A DNA stretch of 64,000 nucleotides from Tsukamurella tyrosinosolvens (GCF_900104775.1 NZ_FNSA01000003.1:4650001-4714000), one strand, 5' to 3'; counted from the stretch's first letter, positions 34,769-44,357 are shown. Numbers and translations are program-made. Notes: generated from the sequence alone by a model not told the origin.

Positions 34769-36388
34769 ATGAACGAGCAGCAGATCGCGGGCTACCGGGT
34801 GGTCCGCAAGCTCGGCGGCGGCGGAATGGGCGAGGTGTACCTCGTCCAGCACCCGCGCCTGCCCCGGCAGGACGCGCTGAAGCTGCTGCACACCTCAGTC
34901 AGCAGCAATCCGCAGTACAAGGCGCGGTTCGACCGCGAGGCCTACGTGCTCGCGCAGCTCAACCACCGCAACATCATCCACCTGTACGACCGCGGCGAGG
35001 TCGACGGCCGCCTGTGGATCACCATGGAGTACGTCGCCGGGCCGGACACCGCGCGCATGGTCGCCGAGCGTGGCCCGATGCCGCTGTCCCTCGCCATCGA
35101 CATCGCCGACGGTGCCGGCGCCGCGCTCGATTACGCCTACCGGCGCGCGAACATCACCCACCGCGACGTCAAGCCCGCCAACATCCTCGTCGCCTTCGAC
35201 TCCGACGGTGCGCCGCAGGTCAAGCTCGCGGACTTCGGCATCGCCAAGGCCGCCGGCGACGCGGTCGGCGTCACGTCGACCGGGATCACCGTCGGGACCA
35301 TGGCGTACATGTCGCCCGAGGCCTTCGACAACAAGATCCTCGACAACCGGGCCGACCTCTACTCGCTCGGCTGCACCGTCTTCGAGCTGCTCACGGGGGA
35401 GCCGCCCTTCCCGGGCGACTCCCCCGCCGCCGTCATCGCGGCGCACCTGAACCAGCCCGCGCCCAAGATCACCGCGCGCAACCCGTCGCTGCCGGGCCAC
35501 CTCGACGCCGTCTTCCGCAAGGCCCTCGCCAAGCGGCCCGAGGACCGGTACGCCACGTGCGCCGAGTTCGTCGCCGGGCTGCGCGGGGAGGCACCGTCGT
35601 CGATGCCCGCCGGCACCGCCCAGCAGCCCGCGTACACGGGCGAGCACACGGGCGCCCACGCCGGTCCCGGCACCGCGCCCTACCCGGGTCCGCCGACGGG
35701 GCAGTACGTCCCGACCGGCGAGTACCCCGGCCCGCACACCGCCGCCCAGCCCGCGCCCACCCGCGCCGAGCAGCTGCCCGCGTCCGCGCGGCAGGACGCG
35801 CCCGTCGCGCCGCCGCCCGCGAAGCCCCGCAAGTGGGGCCGCGCCGTGGCCGCGCTCGCCGCCGTCGTCATCGTCGCCCTCGCCGCGGGAGTCTTCTACC
35901 TGGTCAAGCCGACGATCGGCGACCTGGGCGGATCCGGGGGAGGTTCGACGGTGACCGCCTCCTCGGTCAAGCAGGTGTATTTCCAGGGCGGCGCGGAGAA
36001 GTCCTCGAGCGCCGCGAACGTGCTCACCGGCGACAAGCCCTCGTGGCGCACGGACTACTACTTCTCCGGCCCCGGCTTCGGCGGTCTCAAGAAGGGCACG
36101 GGCCTGCTCATCACCCTCGACAAGGCCACGCGCATCACCTCCGGCACCATCGCGTCGCCGAGCTCCGGCTCGACGGTCGAGATCCGGATCGCCGACTCGG
36201 CGTCGCCGAGCTCGATCGACGACACGCAGCGGGTGTGGAGCGGGACGCTGTCGAACGGCGACACGGAATTCACCGCGAGCGACGCACCGTCGTCGAGGTA
36301 CGTGCTGGTGTGGATCACCGGGCTGGTCAAGGTCGACAACGGCCAGTGGTCGACGACCCTCGAGCAGGTGCAGCTCAAGGGCGACTAG
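34769..36388 (+). CDS. Membrane Ser/Thr protein kinase with extracellular beta-sandwich-like domain
   Basis: 539 residues from the ATG at 34769 after GGAGGGAG. An in-frame ATG at 34733 lies 7 nt after TACCGT and may be the true leaderless start (12 more residues). Kinase domain: GGGGMGEVYLV, DALKLL with the ATP Lys, ITHRDVKPANIL, KLADFGIAK and GTMAYMSPEAF. Then a Pro/Gly/Thr-rich juxtamembrane region, one membrane helix (about residues 356-380), and a ~150-residue exterior domain resembling the discoidin/galactose-binding type. The last base pairs overlap the convergent holB stop. Confidence 0.9.
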   Translation: MNEQQIAGYRVVRKLGGGGMGEVYLVQHPRLPRQDALKLLHTSVSSNPQYKARFDREAYVLAQLNHRNIIHLYDRGEVDGRLWITMEYVAGPDTARMVAERGPMPLSLAIDIADGAGAALDYAYRRANITHRDVKPANILVAFDSDGAPQVKLADFGIAKAAGDAVGVTSTGITVGTMAYMSPEAFDNKILDNRADLYSLGCTVFELLTGEPPFPGDSPAAVIAAHLNQPAPKITARNPSLPGHLDAVFRKALAKRPEDRYATCAEFVAGLRGEAPSSMPAGTAQQPAYTGEHTGAHAGPGTAPYPGPPTGQYVPTGEYPGPHTAAQPAPTRAEQLPASARQDAPVAPPPAKPRKWGRAVAALAAVVIVALAAGVFYLVKPTIGDLGGSGGGSTVTASSVKQVYFQGGAEKSSSAANVLTGDKPSWRTDYYFSGPGFGGLKKGTGLLITLDKATRITSGTIASPSSGSTVEIRIADSASPSSIDDTQRVWSGTLSNGDTEFTASDAPSSRYVLVWITGLVKVDNGQWSTTLEQVQLKGD

Positions 36389-37605
36389 CGGCGGTTCTCC
36401 CGCAGCGCCGACGAGACGCCCGCGGCCATCGCGTCCAGCGCGACGACGGGCTTGACGTTGAGGTCGATCGCCTCGCGGCACTCCAGCACCGACTCGACGC
36501 AGCGCAGCAGGCCCTCGGGCCGCGCATAGCCGGCGAGCCGGCGGGTCTGCTCGGCCTCGTCGGGATGCATGAGCGTGACCTGCGCGCCCGCGCCCTGCAC
36601 GAGCGCGTCGCGGAAGAGCGCGGCGAGGTCGATGAGGGCGCGGTCGAGGGCGTCGCGCACCGCGCGGGTGCCGCGCGCCTTCTGCCGCTTCTCCAGGTCC
36701 TTGAGCTGCCCGGCCGAGCCGCGCATGACGCCCGCGGTGCCGCGGCCGACGCCGCCGGCGCCGAGGGCCGTCTTGAGGTCCTCGGTCTCCCGCTCGTTGA
36801 GGTCGGCGTTGAGCTCCTTGGCCGTGCTCTCCGCGTCGCGCAGCAACTGCTCGACGACGCCGTACACGCCCTCCGACGTGGCCGCCCGCGCCAGGCCCAG
36901 CGCCTGCTTGCGCTGCTTCTGCGCCTCCGGGTCGGTGGCGAGGCGCTTGGCCCGGCCGACGTGGCCACCGGAAACGCCCGCGGCCCAGGCGGCGCGCTCG
37001 GCCTCGATGCCGTCCCGCTCCAGCACCGCGGCGATCGCGGGCGCCGACGGTGTGACGAGCGGCACGTGCCGGCACCGGGACTTCAGCGTCACCGAGATGT
37101 CCTCGGGATCGACGGTCGGCGCGCACAGCAGCACGATCGTCTGCCCCGGCGGCTCCTCGACCATCTTCAGCAGGGCGTTGCCGGCCTGCTCGGTGAGCCG
37201 GTCGGCGTCCTCGATGAGCACGATCTGCCAGTGCCCGACGGACGGCCGCCGCGACGCGTCGGCCACCACCTCGCGCATCTGCTTGACGGCGATGGACAGG
37301 CCGTCGGGGGCGATGGACCGCACGTCGGCGTGGGTGCCTGCCAGCACCGTCGTGCAGGCTCGGCAGCGGCCGCAGCCGGGCTCGTCGGCATCGTCGCACT
37401 GCAGGGCCGCGGCGAGCGCCCGGGCCGCGACGGACCGCCCCGAGCCGGGCGGTCCGGTGAACAGCCAGGCGTGCGTCATGGACGATCCCGCCAGATCGGC
37501 GACCGTGCCCCCGCTCGCGACGACCTCCCGCGCGGCGTCCGCGGCGGCCCGCAGGCCCACCACCACCGCTTCCTGCCCCACCAGGCGATCGAACACTGAG
37601 CTCAC
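36385..37605 (-). CDS. holB: DNA polymerase III subunit delta' (HolB)
   Basis: 406 residues from the GTG at 37605, which lies 6 nt after TAGGGT; a GTG at 37611 touches that box and is unlikely. Clamp-loader AAA+ features: VGQEAVV, Walker A-like AWLFTGPPGSGRSVAARALAAAL, a zinc module CDDADEPGCGRCRACTTV, sensor/Walker B IVLIEDADRLTEQAGNALLKMVEEPP and SRCRHVPL. Delta' loads the beta clamp during replication. It is orthologous in position to Rv3644c, next to the cyclase and topA. Confidence 0.92.
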   Translation of the reverse strand: MSSVFDRLVGQEAVVVGLRAAADAAREVVASGGTVADLAGSSMTHAWLFTGPPGSGRSVAARALAAALQCDDADEPGCGRCRACTTVLAGTHADVRSIAPDGLSIAVKQMREVVADASRRPSVGHWQIVLIEDADRLTEQAGNALLKMVEEPPGQTIVLLCAPTVDPEDISVTLKSRCRHVPLVTPSAPAIAAVLERDGIEAERAAWAAGVSGGHVGRAKRLATDPEAQKQRKQALGLARAATSEGVYGVVEQLLRDAESTAKELNADLNERETEDLKTALGAGGVGRGTAGVMRGSAGQLKDLEKRQKARGTRAVRDALDRALIDLAALFRDALVQGAGAQVTLMHPDEAEQTRRLAGYARPEGLLRCVESVLECREAIDLNVKPVVALDAMAAGVSSALRENRR

Positions 37606-37657
37606 CCCCACACCCTAGCCCTCCCGTCCGACGCCGAGCGCAGGCTAAGTTGGAGCG

Positions 37658-39187
37658 GTGGCAGCACCGAAGAGCAGACTCAGTCGCGCACTGCGACTGG
37701 CGCGGTGGCTCGCCAAGACGCCCTGGCCGATCTTCGCGCTGGACATCCTGCGGTCGAACATCCTGGGCGCGGTCTTCGTCTTCGGTTTCCTGCGGTTCGC
37801 GCTGCCCGTGCAGCAGTCGGTGCAGTTGCAGGAGATCAGCGGCGTCAACCTGCTGGTCTTCATCACCTATCTGGTCGCCGCGAGCGTGCTCGGCATGCTG
37901 ATCGGGCTCCGCCTCGTGCTGCCGGTCCTGCGCTGGCACCGTCGCAGCGCCCCGTACGACCCCGAGATCTCCCGCCGGGCGCTCGCCATTCCGCTGCGCA
38001 TGGCGCTCATGCAGGCGATCTTCTGGCTCATCGGCGGCGCCATCTTCGTGGTGATCAACTTCAACTCGCCCGGCGGCATCCGCGTGGTGGTGGCCCTGAC
38101 GGTGCTGCTGGGCGCCATCACGACGTGCGCGCTCAGCTACATGCAGACGGAGCGGGTGCTCCGGCCCATCACGGTCGCGGCGCTGGCGCAGGAGCCGCAG
38201 GGCTCCGCGGGCCTGTCCGTGACCACCCGCATCCTGCTCAGCTGGGTGCTCGGCACGGCCACGCCGATCGTCGGCATCATCATGGTCGTCGTCTCGCAGG
38301 AGTCGGGGGTCATCGATCCCGACGCCCCGACGCTGGTCAACCCGGTGCTGCTGCTGTCGGTCGTCGCGCTGGGCGCGGGCCTGCTGGGCACGGTCCGGGC
38401 GGCGAAGTCGATCGGCGACCCGATCCGCGACCTGTTCCAGGCGCAGCGCAAGGTGCGCGACGGGGACTTCACCGCCTCCGTGAAGATCTACGACTCCAGC
38501 GAGCTGGGGCTGCTCCAGGCCGGCTTCAACGACATGGTGCACGACCTGGCGGAGCGGCAGCGGATGCGCGACATGTTCGGCCGGTACGTCGGTCAGGACG
38601 TCGCGCGGCAGGCGCTGGAGCACGGCACGCACCTGGGCGGCGAGATCAACGAGGTCAGCGTGCTCTTCGTCGACCTGGTGGGGTCGACGAAGATCGCGGT
38701 CACCGAGGAGCCCGCGGCCGTGGTGGACCTGCTCAACGACTTCTTCAAGGTGGTCGTCGACCTCGTCGACCTGCACGGCGGCTTCGTCAACAAGTTCCAG
38801 GGCGACGCGGCGCTGGCCATCTTCGGCGCCCCGCTGCCCCACCCGGACGCCGCGGGTGCCGCGCTGGCCGCGGCACGCGAGATGCGGATCCAGCTCGGCG
38901 ACGTCCTGGGCGGCACCGGCTTCGGCATCGGCGTCTCCGCCGGCCAGGTGGTGGCCGGGCACATCGGCGCGAAGGCCCGGTTCGAGTACACCGTGATCGG
39001 CGATCCGGTGAACGAGGCGGCGCGGATCACCGAGATCGCGAAGTCGGAGCCCTCGTCGCTGCTGGCGGCCGGACGGGCCGTCGAGGCCGCGACGCCCGCC
39101 GAGCAGGCCCTGTGGGTGCTCGGCGAGGCGATCGAGCTGCGGGGGCGCGGCCAGCTCACCCGGCTGGCGCGCCCCGTCGACGACTGA
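37658..39187 (+). CDS. Membrane-bound class III adenylate cyclase with HAMP domain (Rv3645-like)
   Basis: 509 residues from a GTG 6 nt after TAAGTT (leaderless layout, though GGAGCG precedes it). Six hydrophobic segments fill the first ~260 residues, then a HAMP linker (GDPIRDLFQAQRKVRDGDF), then the cyclase domain: VSVLFVDLVGSTKIA with the first metal Asp, FVNKFQGDAALAIFGAP with Lys and the second Asp, and YTVIGDPVNEAARI with the substrate and transition-state residues. It converts ATP to cAMP. Rv3645 lies at the same place in M. tuberculosis and is linked to fatty-acid and sterol control. Confidence 0.92.
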   Translation: MAAPKSRLSRALRLARWLAKTPWPIFALDILRSNILGAVFVFGFLRFALPVQQSVQLQEISGVNLLVFITYLVAASVLGMLIGLRLVLPVLRWHRRSAPYDPEISRRALAIPLRMALMQAIFWLIGGAIFVVINFNSPGGIRVVVALTVLLGAITTCALSYMQTERVLRPITVAALAQEPQGSAGLSVTTRILLSWVLGTATPIVGIIMVVVSQESGVIDPDAPTLVNPVLLLSVVALGAGLLGTVRAAKSIGDPIRDLFQAQRKVRDGDFTASVKIYDSSELGLLQAGFNDMVHDLAERQRMRDMFGRYVGQDVARQALEHGTHLGGEINEVSVLFVDLVGSTKIAVTEEPAAVVDLLNDFFKVVVDLVDLHGGFVNKFQGDAALAIFGAPLPHPDAAGAALAAAREMRIQLGDVLGGTGFGIGVSAGQVVAGHIGAKARFEYTVIGDPVNEAARITEIAKSEPSSLLAAGRAVEAATPAEQALWVLGEAIELRGRGQLTRLARPVDD

Positions 39188-42148
39188 TCAGACAGTCTCG
39201 TCCGCGGGCGCCTCGACGGCCTTCGCGGGAGCCTTCTTCGCCGCCGTGGTCTTCTTCGCGACGGTCTTCTTGCCGGCCGTGGTCTTCTTCGCGGCGGCCT
39301 TCTTCGCCGGCGTCTTCTTCGCGGCCGTCTTCTTGGCGGGTGCCTTCTTGGCCGCCGCCTTCTTGGTGGCCTTCTTCTTCACCGGTCCCCGCGCGCGACG
39401 ATCCGCGAGCAGCTCGGAGGCGCGCTCGTCGGTGATGGTCGCGACCTCGTCGCCCTTGCGGAGCGAGGCGTTGGTCTCGCCGTCGGTGACGTACGGGCCG
39501 AACCGGCCGTCCTTGATCACCATCGCGGTGCCCGAGACGGGGTCGTTGCCCAGCTCGCGCAGCGGCGGCGCGGCGGCGGCGCCGCGGCCCCGCCGCTTGG
39601 GCTCCGCGTAGAGCTTGAGCGCCTCCTCGAGGGTCACCGTGAACATCTGGTCCTCGGTGGCCAGCGACCGGGAGTCGGTGCCCTTCTTGAGGTACGGCCC
39701 GTAGCGGCCGTTCTGGGCGGTGATCTCCTCCTTGGACTCGGGATCGACGCCCACGACGCGGGGCAGCGACAGCAGTCGCAGCGCGTCCTCGAGGGTCACG
39801 GTCTCGATGTCCATGGTCTTGAGGAGCGAACCGGTGCGCGGCTTGGGCGCGTCGGCCTTCTTCTTCCGCGACTTGGGCTTCGCGGCCTCGGCGTCCAGGT
39901 CCTCCGCGTCGGGGTCCTTCTCGGGCTCCGGCAGGATCTCGGTGACGTACGGGCCGAAGCGGCCCTCCTTGGCGACGATCTCGTTGCCCGTCGCCGGGTC
40001 GATGCCCAGCGGGCGGCCGTCCTGCGGGGTCGCGAACAGCTTCTCCGCGACCTCCTCGGTCAGCTCGTCGGGGGTCATCGACGCCAGGATGTTGGCGCGC
40101 TGGACCTGGGGTTCCCCCGCCTCGCCGTCCTTCGGACCGACGGTGCGCTCGAGGTACGGGCCGTAGCGGCCCACGCGCACGTAGACGACGTTGCCGTCCG
40201 GGTCGGTGTAGAGCGGGATCGAGTTGACCGCGCGGGCGTCGATGGCGTCGAGGTTCGCGGCGACGAGGTTCTTCAGGCCGGGGCTGTCCGGGCCGGGGCC
40301 GTCGGCACCGGCGACCCCGGCACCGTCGCCCTCGGGCCCGCCGTCGCCGAAGTAGAAGCGGGTGAGCCAGTCGACGCGGCCCTCGCGGCCGCCGGCGATC
40401 TCGTCGAGATCGTCCTCCATCGACGCGGTGAAGTTGTAGTCGACGAGGCCGCCGAAGTGGCCCTCGAGCAGGCCGATCACCGCGAACGCCACCCACTGCG
40501 GCACGAGGGCGTTGCCCTTCTTCACGACGTAGCCGCGGTCCTGGATGGTCTTGATGATCGAGGCGTAGGTCGACGGTCGGCCGATGCCCAGCTCTTCGAG
40601 GGTCTTGACCAGCGAGGCCTCGGTGTACCGCGCGGGCGGGCTGGTGACGTGGTCGGCCGCGCTGAGCTCGGCGGCCGTGATGGCCTGGCCCTTGGTGAGC
40701 TGCGGGAGCCGGGACTCGGCGTCGTCGGCCTCGCCGCCCGCCTGGTCGTCGACGGTCTCGACGTACGCGGAGAGGAAGCCGGGGAACGTGATGGTGCGGC
40801 CCGAGGCGGCGAACTCGACGCTCTCGCCCGTCGAGGCGGCGCCGCCGATCCGCAGGCTCAGGGTGGTGCCCTTGACGTCGGCCATCTGCGAGGCGACGGT
40901 CCGCTGCCAGATCAGCTCGTAGAGCCGGAACTCGTCGCTGTTCAGCACGGACGCCAGCGCGCCCGGCGTCTGGAAGGTCTCGCCCGCGGGGCGGATCGCC
41001 TCGTGCGCCTCCTGCGCGTTCTTGACCTTGCGGGTGTATTGCCGCGGGGTCGGGTGCACGTACTCGGCGCCGTACAGCTGGCGCGCCTGGTCACGGGCCG
41101 CGGCGATGGCGGTCTCCGAGAGCGTGGTCGAGTCCGTACGCATGTAGGTGATGTAGCCGCCCTCGTAGAGGCGCTGCGCGATCTGCATGGTGCGGTCGGT
41201 GTTGAACCGCAGCTTGCGGCTCGCCTCCTGCTGCAGGGTCGACGTCATGAACGGGGCGTAGGGCTTGCGGGTGTAGGGCTTCTCCTCGACGGAGGTCACC
41301 GTCAGGCTGGCGCCCTGCAGGCCCGCCACCAGGGCGTTCGCCCGGGCACCGTCGAGCACGGTGATCCCGGCGGGCTTCTTGAGCTGCCCCTGCGCGTCGA
41401 AGTCGCGGCCGGTGGCGACGCGGTCGCCGTCGACCGTCACGAGGCGCGCGCCGAAGGTGCGCGGCGTGGCCTCGGCGCCGGCGTCGAGCTGGGCGGCGAT
41501 GTCCCAGTACCCGGCGGTGCGGAAGGCGATGCGCTCGCGCTCCCGGTCGACGATGATGCGGGTCGCGACCGACTGGACGCGGCCGGCGGACAGGCCCTGG
41601 TTGACCTTGCGCCACAGCACGGGGCTGACCTCGTAGCCGTAGAGGCGGTCGAGGATGCGGCGGGTCTCCTGCGCGTCGACGAGGTTCATGTCGAGCTCGC
41701 GCGGCTCCTCCGCGGCGGCCTGGATGGCCTGCTGGGTGATCTCGTGGAAGACCATCCGCTTGACCGGGACCTTGGGCTTGAGCACCTCCTGCAGGTGCCA
41801 CGCGATGGCCTCGCCCTCGCGGTCACCGTCCGTCGCGAGGTAGAGCTCGTCGGCCTGCTTGAGCAGGGACTTCAGCTCGGAGACGGTGGAGCGCTTGCTG
41901 GCGGAGGTGACGTAGTGGGCCTCGAACTCGTGGTCCACGTCGACGCCGAGGCGGGCCCAGGGCTTACCCTGGTCGGCCTCGGGCAGCGGGTTGTCGCGGC
42001 TGGGGAGGTCGCGGATGTGGCCCATCGACGCGCGGACGGTGTAGTCCGGGCCGAGGAAGTCGCCGATCTTCTTGCCCTTGGCGGGGGACTCCACGATCAC
42101 CAGACGATGCAGGCCGTCTCCAGCTGCTGCCTTCCCTCGTGCCGCCAT
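39188..42148 (-). CDS. topA: DNA topoisomerase I
   Basis: 986 residues. N-terminal TOPRIM domain (HRLVIVESPAKGKKIGDFLG, ATDGDREGEAIAWHL) and the gate domains with the catalytic Tyr in GYITYMRTDSTTLSE at about residue 335. The C-terminal part has several repeated GRFGPYV/GRYGPYL units, the actinobacterial topoisomerase C-repeats, and a Lys/Ala-rich basic tail of ~70 residues needed for processivity in related enzymes. It relaxes negative supercoils. Position equals Rv3646c. The gap to 42302 holds its promoter (TAAGGT near 42265) and no other gene. Confidence 0.96.
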   Translation of the reverse strand: MAARGKAAAGDGLHRLVIVESPAKGKKIGDFLGPDYTVRASMGHIRDLPSRDNPLPEADQGKPWARLGVDVDHEFEAHYVTSASKRSTVSELKSLLKQADELYLATDGDREGEAIAWHLQEVLKPKVPVKRMVFHEITQQAIQAAAEEPRELDMNLVDAQETRRILDRLYGYEVSPVLWRKVNQGLSAGRVQSVATRIIVDRERERIAFRTAGYWDIAAQLDAGAEATPRTFGARLVTVDGDRVATGRDFDAQGQLKKPAGITVLDGARANALVAGLQGASLTVTSVEEKPYTRKPYAPFMTSTLQQEASRKLRFNTDRTMQIAQRLYEGGYITYMRTDSTTLSETAIAAARDQARQLYGAEYVHPTPRQYTRKVKNAQEAHEAIRPAGETFQTPGALASVLNSDEFRLYELIWQRTVASQMADVKGTTLSLRIGGAASTGESVEFAASGRTITFPGFLSAYVETVDDQAGGEADDAESRLPQLTKGQAITAAELSAADHVTSPPARYTEASLVKTLEELGIGRPSTYASIIKTIQDRGYVVKKGNALVPQWVAFAVIGLLEGHFGGLVDYNFTASMEDDLDEIAGGREGRVDWLTRFYFGDGGPEGDGAGVAGADGPGPDSPGLKNLVAANLDAIDARAVNSIPLYTDPDGNVVYVRVGRYGPYLERTVGPKDGEAGEPQVQRANILASMTPDELTEEVAEKLFATPQDGRPLGIDPATGNEIVAKEGRFGPYVTEILPEPEKDPDAEDLDAEAAKPKSRKKKADAPKPRTGSLLKTMDIETVTLEDALRLLSLPRVVGVDPESKEEITAQNGRYGPYLKKGTDSRSLATEDQMFTVTLEEALKLYAEPKRRGRGAAAAPPLRELGNDPVSGTAMVIKDGRFGPYVTDGETNASLRKGDEVATITDERASELLADRRARGPVKKKATKKAAAKKAPAKKTAAKKTPAKKAAAKKTTAGKKTVAKKTTAAKKAPAKAVEAPADETV

Positions 42149-42302
42149 GGACCCTCCTGATCTGTTCCGGTGGCACCTGCGTCACCACCTCGACCCCTCG
42201 CGTCACTTGCGACGTCGGTGGTCACTCGGGTGCTCATTCTGCCGCACCTTTCGCCCCACCTTATATACAGGGTCCACTGCACGCCTCCCGGAATTCGCGC
42301 AG

Positions 42303-42770
42303 TCAGTGCGTCTCACCCATCCCAGACACCCGCGCGGTGTGCCGCCGCAGGACGTCCGTGGTCGCACGCTGGAAGTCGGCGATCACCCGCTGTTGTTCGG
42401 GCGTGAAGCGCTCGTCGAGCATCGCGGCCATGTCGACGCCGAGGGGACCGAAGACCTCCGCGACGTGCGCGTCCAGGGTCGGATTGGGCGCCAGGGTGAC
42501 CACGATCCGCCGACGATCCTGCGGGTCCGGCTCGCGCACCGCGAAGCCCCGCCGCACGAGCCGATCGACGAGGCCGGTGACCGCGCCGGAGGTGAGACCC
42601 GTGTGCTCGACCAGCTGCGAGGCCGAGACGGGACCGAGGCGCCGCAGGACGTCCAGCGTCTTGCGCTCCACGGCCGTCAACCCCATCGAGCGCCCGACCG
42701 CCTCGTGGAACATCACCACGGCGGTGATGAACTCGCGTCCCAGCAGCTCACCCTGCGTCGGTTCCGACAT
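42303..42770 (-). CDS. MarR-family transcriptional regulator
   Basis: 155 residues; TAACAT lies 6 nt before the ATG, a leaderless layout. The winged helix is visible: LTAVERKTLDVLRRLGPVSASQLVEHTGLTSGAVTGLVDRLVRRGFAVREPDPQDRR (seen as SASQLVEHTGLTSGAVTGLVDRL and the wing DPQDRRRIVV). It is divergent from a membrane-protein gene, with a palindrome between them that it probably binds. The pair is inserted between topA and the Rv3647c homologue, which are neighbours in M. tuberculosis. Confidence 0.9.
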   Translation of the reverse strand: MSEPTQGELLGREFITAVVMFHEAVGRSMGLTAVERKTLDVLRRLGPVSASQLVEHTGLTSGAVTGLVDRLVRRGFAVREPDPQDRRRIVVTLAPNPTLDAHVAEVFGPLGVDMAAMLDERFTPEQQRVIADFQRATTDVLRRHTARVSGMGETH

Positions 42771-42799
42771 GGCGCAATGTTATCTCAGCGGATGATCAT

Positions 42800-42812
42800 C
42801 TTAGTTGCTAAG
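42800..42812. promoter_or_regulatory. Putative MarR operator
   Basis: CTTAG-TTG-CTAAG is a perfect inverted repeat in the 50-bp divergent gap. It overlaps TAAGTT, the likely -10 of the membrane-protein gene. A further CTAAG lies at 42825-42829. Confidence 0.65.
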
Positions 42813-42820
42813 TTATATGA

Positions 42821-43933
42821 GTGACTAAGATTATCAGGAGTCCCGCACTGGCCCTGTACGTCCTCCCCCCGCTCATCGGTGAGTTCTTCCTGGGCGACTT
42901 CCCCTTCGTGCTGCTTCCGCTGATCGTGGTGCTCGCGCCCTGGTACGGCGCGGGCGCGCTCCTGATCCGGGAAGTCGCGCGCCGGCGAGGCCGGGGCTGG
43001 CCCACGATCGCGCTCCTCGCTCTCGCGTGGGCGCTGATCGGCGAAGGCCTGCTCGGGCAGTCGCTGTTCAACCCCGGCTACGCCGACGCGCACCTGCTCG
43101 ACCACGGCTTCCTGCCGGGGCTCGGCATCGGCGCGACGTGGACCGTCTTCGTCCTCGCGATCCACGTCGCCTTCAGCATCTGCCTGCCGATCGCGATCGT
43201 CGAGCTCGGCATGGGCGAGCCCCATCGACCTCTGCTGCGCCGCCGCGGAATCCTCGTGTGCACGGCCCTGCTCCTGGTCGGAGCGGTCGTCACCTTCTCG
43301 ACGGCGTACCACACGTGGGGGCACTTCGTCGCCACGTGGCCGCGCCTCGCCGGTACCGCCGTCGTCGCGGTGGCGCTCGTCATCCTCGCCCTCTGCCTGC
43401 CGGTCCGCAGGCCCGACGCTGCGCGGGCGCCCTCGCCCGGCATCGCCCTAGCCCTCTTCCTCGCCTGCGGTGCCGCACTGCTGGGCGGTGTGCGCCTCCC
43501 GACCGCGGCCGGCCTGGTGACCATGACGGCCGGCAACGTCGTGGCCGTGATCGCTCTCGCCCGGTGGGCACCGTCGCCGCAGTGGGCGGACCGCCACCGC
43601 CTGGCGGTGATCACAGCGGGACTCCTCACCTACGGCTGGTCGGCCCCGATCCGGATGTGGGGACACACGCCGGCGGACCACACCCTGGCGCTGGTCAGCG
43701 GGGCCGTGTACCTCGCCGCGGAGATCGCGATCGTGCTGTGGTTGCGGCGGACCCATCGGCGCGGCGCGGCCGCCAGATCTACGGCTGCGGCCAGTGCGCG
43801 GCCGCGTCGGGGTGCGCGGGCGGGTCGCCGATGCTCTCCCGCAGGCGCAGGAGGCGACGGTGCCCGGACACCCGCAGCGCCGGTTTCGTCCCGCGCGTGC
43901 CCACCAAGGTGGGCGCCACGCCGGCGCGCATGA
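42821..43933 (+). CDS. Multi-span membrane protein under MarR control, function unknown
   Basis: 370 residues from a GTG 6 nt after TAAGTT. About eight membrane segments are visible (for example FVLLPLIVVLAPWYGAGALLI, FLPGLGIGATWTVFVLAIHVAF, VAVALVILALCLPV). The last ~55 residues are Arg/Ala-rich low complexity and run 155 bp over the convergent gene on the other strand, so the natural C-terminus may be shorter if a frameshift is present. It looks like a small-molecule sensor or efflux-type protein, but I recognise no family. Confidence 0.7.
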   Translation: MTKIIRSPALALYVLPPLIGEFFLGDFPFVLLPLIVVLAPWYGAGALLIREVARRRGRGWPTIALLALAWALIGEGLLGQSLFNPGYADAHLLDHGFLPGLGIGATWTVFVLAIHVAFSICLPIAIVELGMGEPHRPLLRRRGILVCTALLLVGAVVTFSTAYHTWGHFVATWPRLAGTAVVAVALVILALCLPVRRPDAARAPSPGIALALFLACGAALLGGVRLPTAAGLVTMTAGNVVAVIALARWAPSPQWADRHRLAVITAGLLTYGWSAPIRMWGHTPADHTLALVSGAVYLAAEIAIVLWLRRTHRRGAAARSTAAASARPRRGARAGRRCSPAGAGGDGARTPAAPVSSRACPPRWAPRRRA

Positions 43934-44357
43934 GGGCCGTCGCGAGCACGGGCGCGCTCTCCGGCGCGTGCTGGTCGAGCGCGAGGAGGTAGTGCACGCC
44001 GTCCACGTCGCCACCGGCGAGCGCCCAGGCGCGCAGCGCACGCGGGCCGGGGACCCACGTCGACGGTGCCGCCTTCGCCGCGCCGCGCGTCCAGGCGACG
44101 GCCATCGGCTGAAGTTCCGGCGAGGCGAGGGTCCGGACCAGCGGATTCCCCTCCTCCGAGGTGTCGAGCTGGGCGCGCAGGCCCGCCTCCTCGATCATCA
44201 CGGCGATCGCCTCGGCCCGCCACTGATCGGCGACGACCACCGAGACCCGCGCGCTCCCGCCCAATTGCACGATCTGCCCCGTCGAAGCGAGCAGGCCGGC
44301 GAGGTCGCGGGGCGACGGCTCGGTCTGCTCGGCGGAGAAGAGTGACAATTGGGACAC
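43779..44357 (-). CDS. Conserved hypothetical protein, Rv3647c homologue
   Basis: 192 residues, the same length as Rv3647c, and in the same place between topA and cspA. The N-terminus SQLSLFSAEQTEPSPRDLAGLLAS is followed by alternating helices and strands (VSVVVADQWRAEAIAVMIEEAGL; YLLALDQHAPESAPVLATALMRAG). No catalytic motif is apparent. Function unknown; conservation of the neighbourhood across genera argues for a housekeeping role. Confidence 0.85.
   Translation of the reverse strand: MSQLSLFSAEQTEPSPRDLAGLLASTGQIVQLGGSARVSVVVADQWRAEAIAVMIEEAGLRAQLDTSEEGNPLVRTLASPELQPMAVAWTRGAAKAAPSTWVPGPRALRAWALAGGDVDGVHYLLALDQHAPESAPVLATALMRAGVAPTLVGTRGTKPALRVSGHRRLLRLRESIGDPPAHPDAAAHWPQP

Noticed and set aside
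39188-39400. Lys/Ala repeats at the end of topA as a tandem-repeat expansion
   Set aside because: A basic, repetitive C-terminal tail is a normal feature of actinobacterial topoisomerase I.
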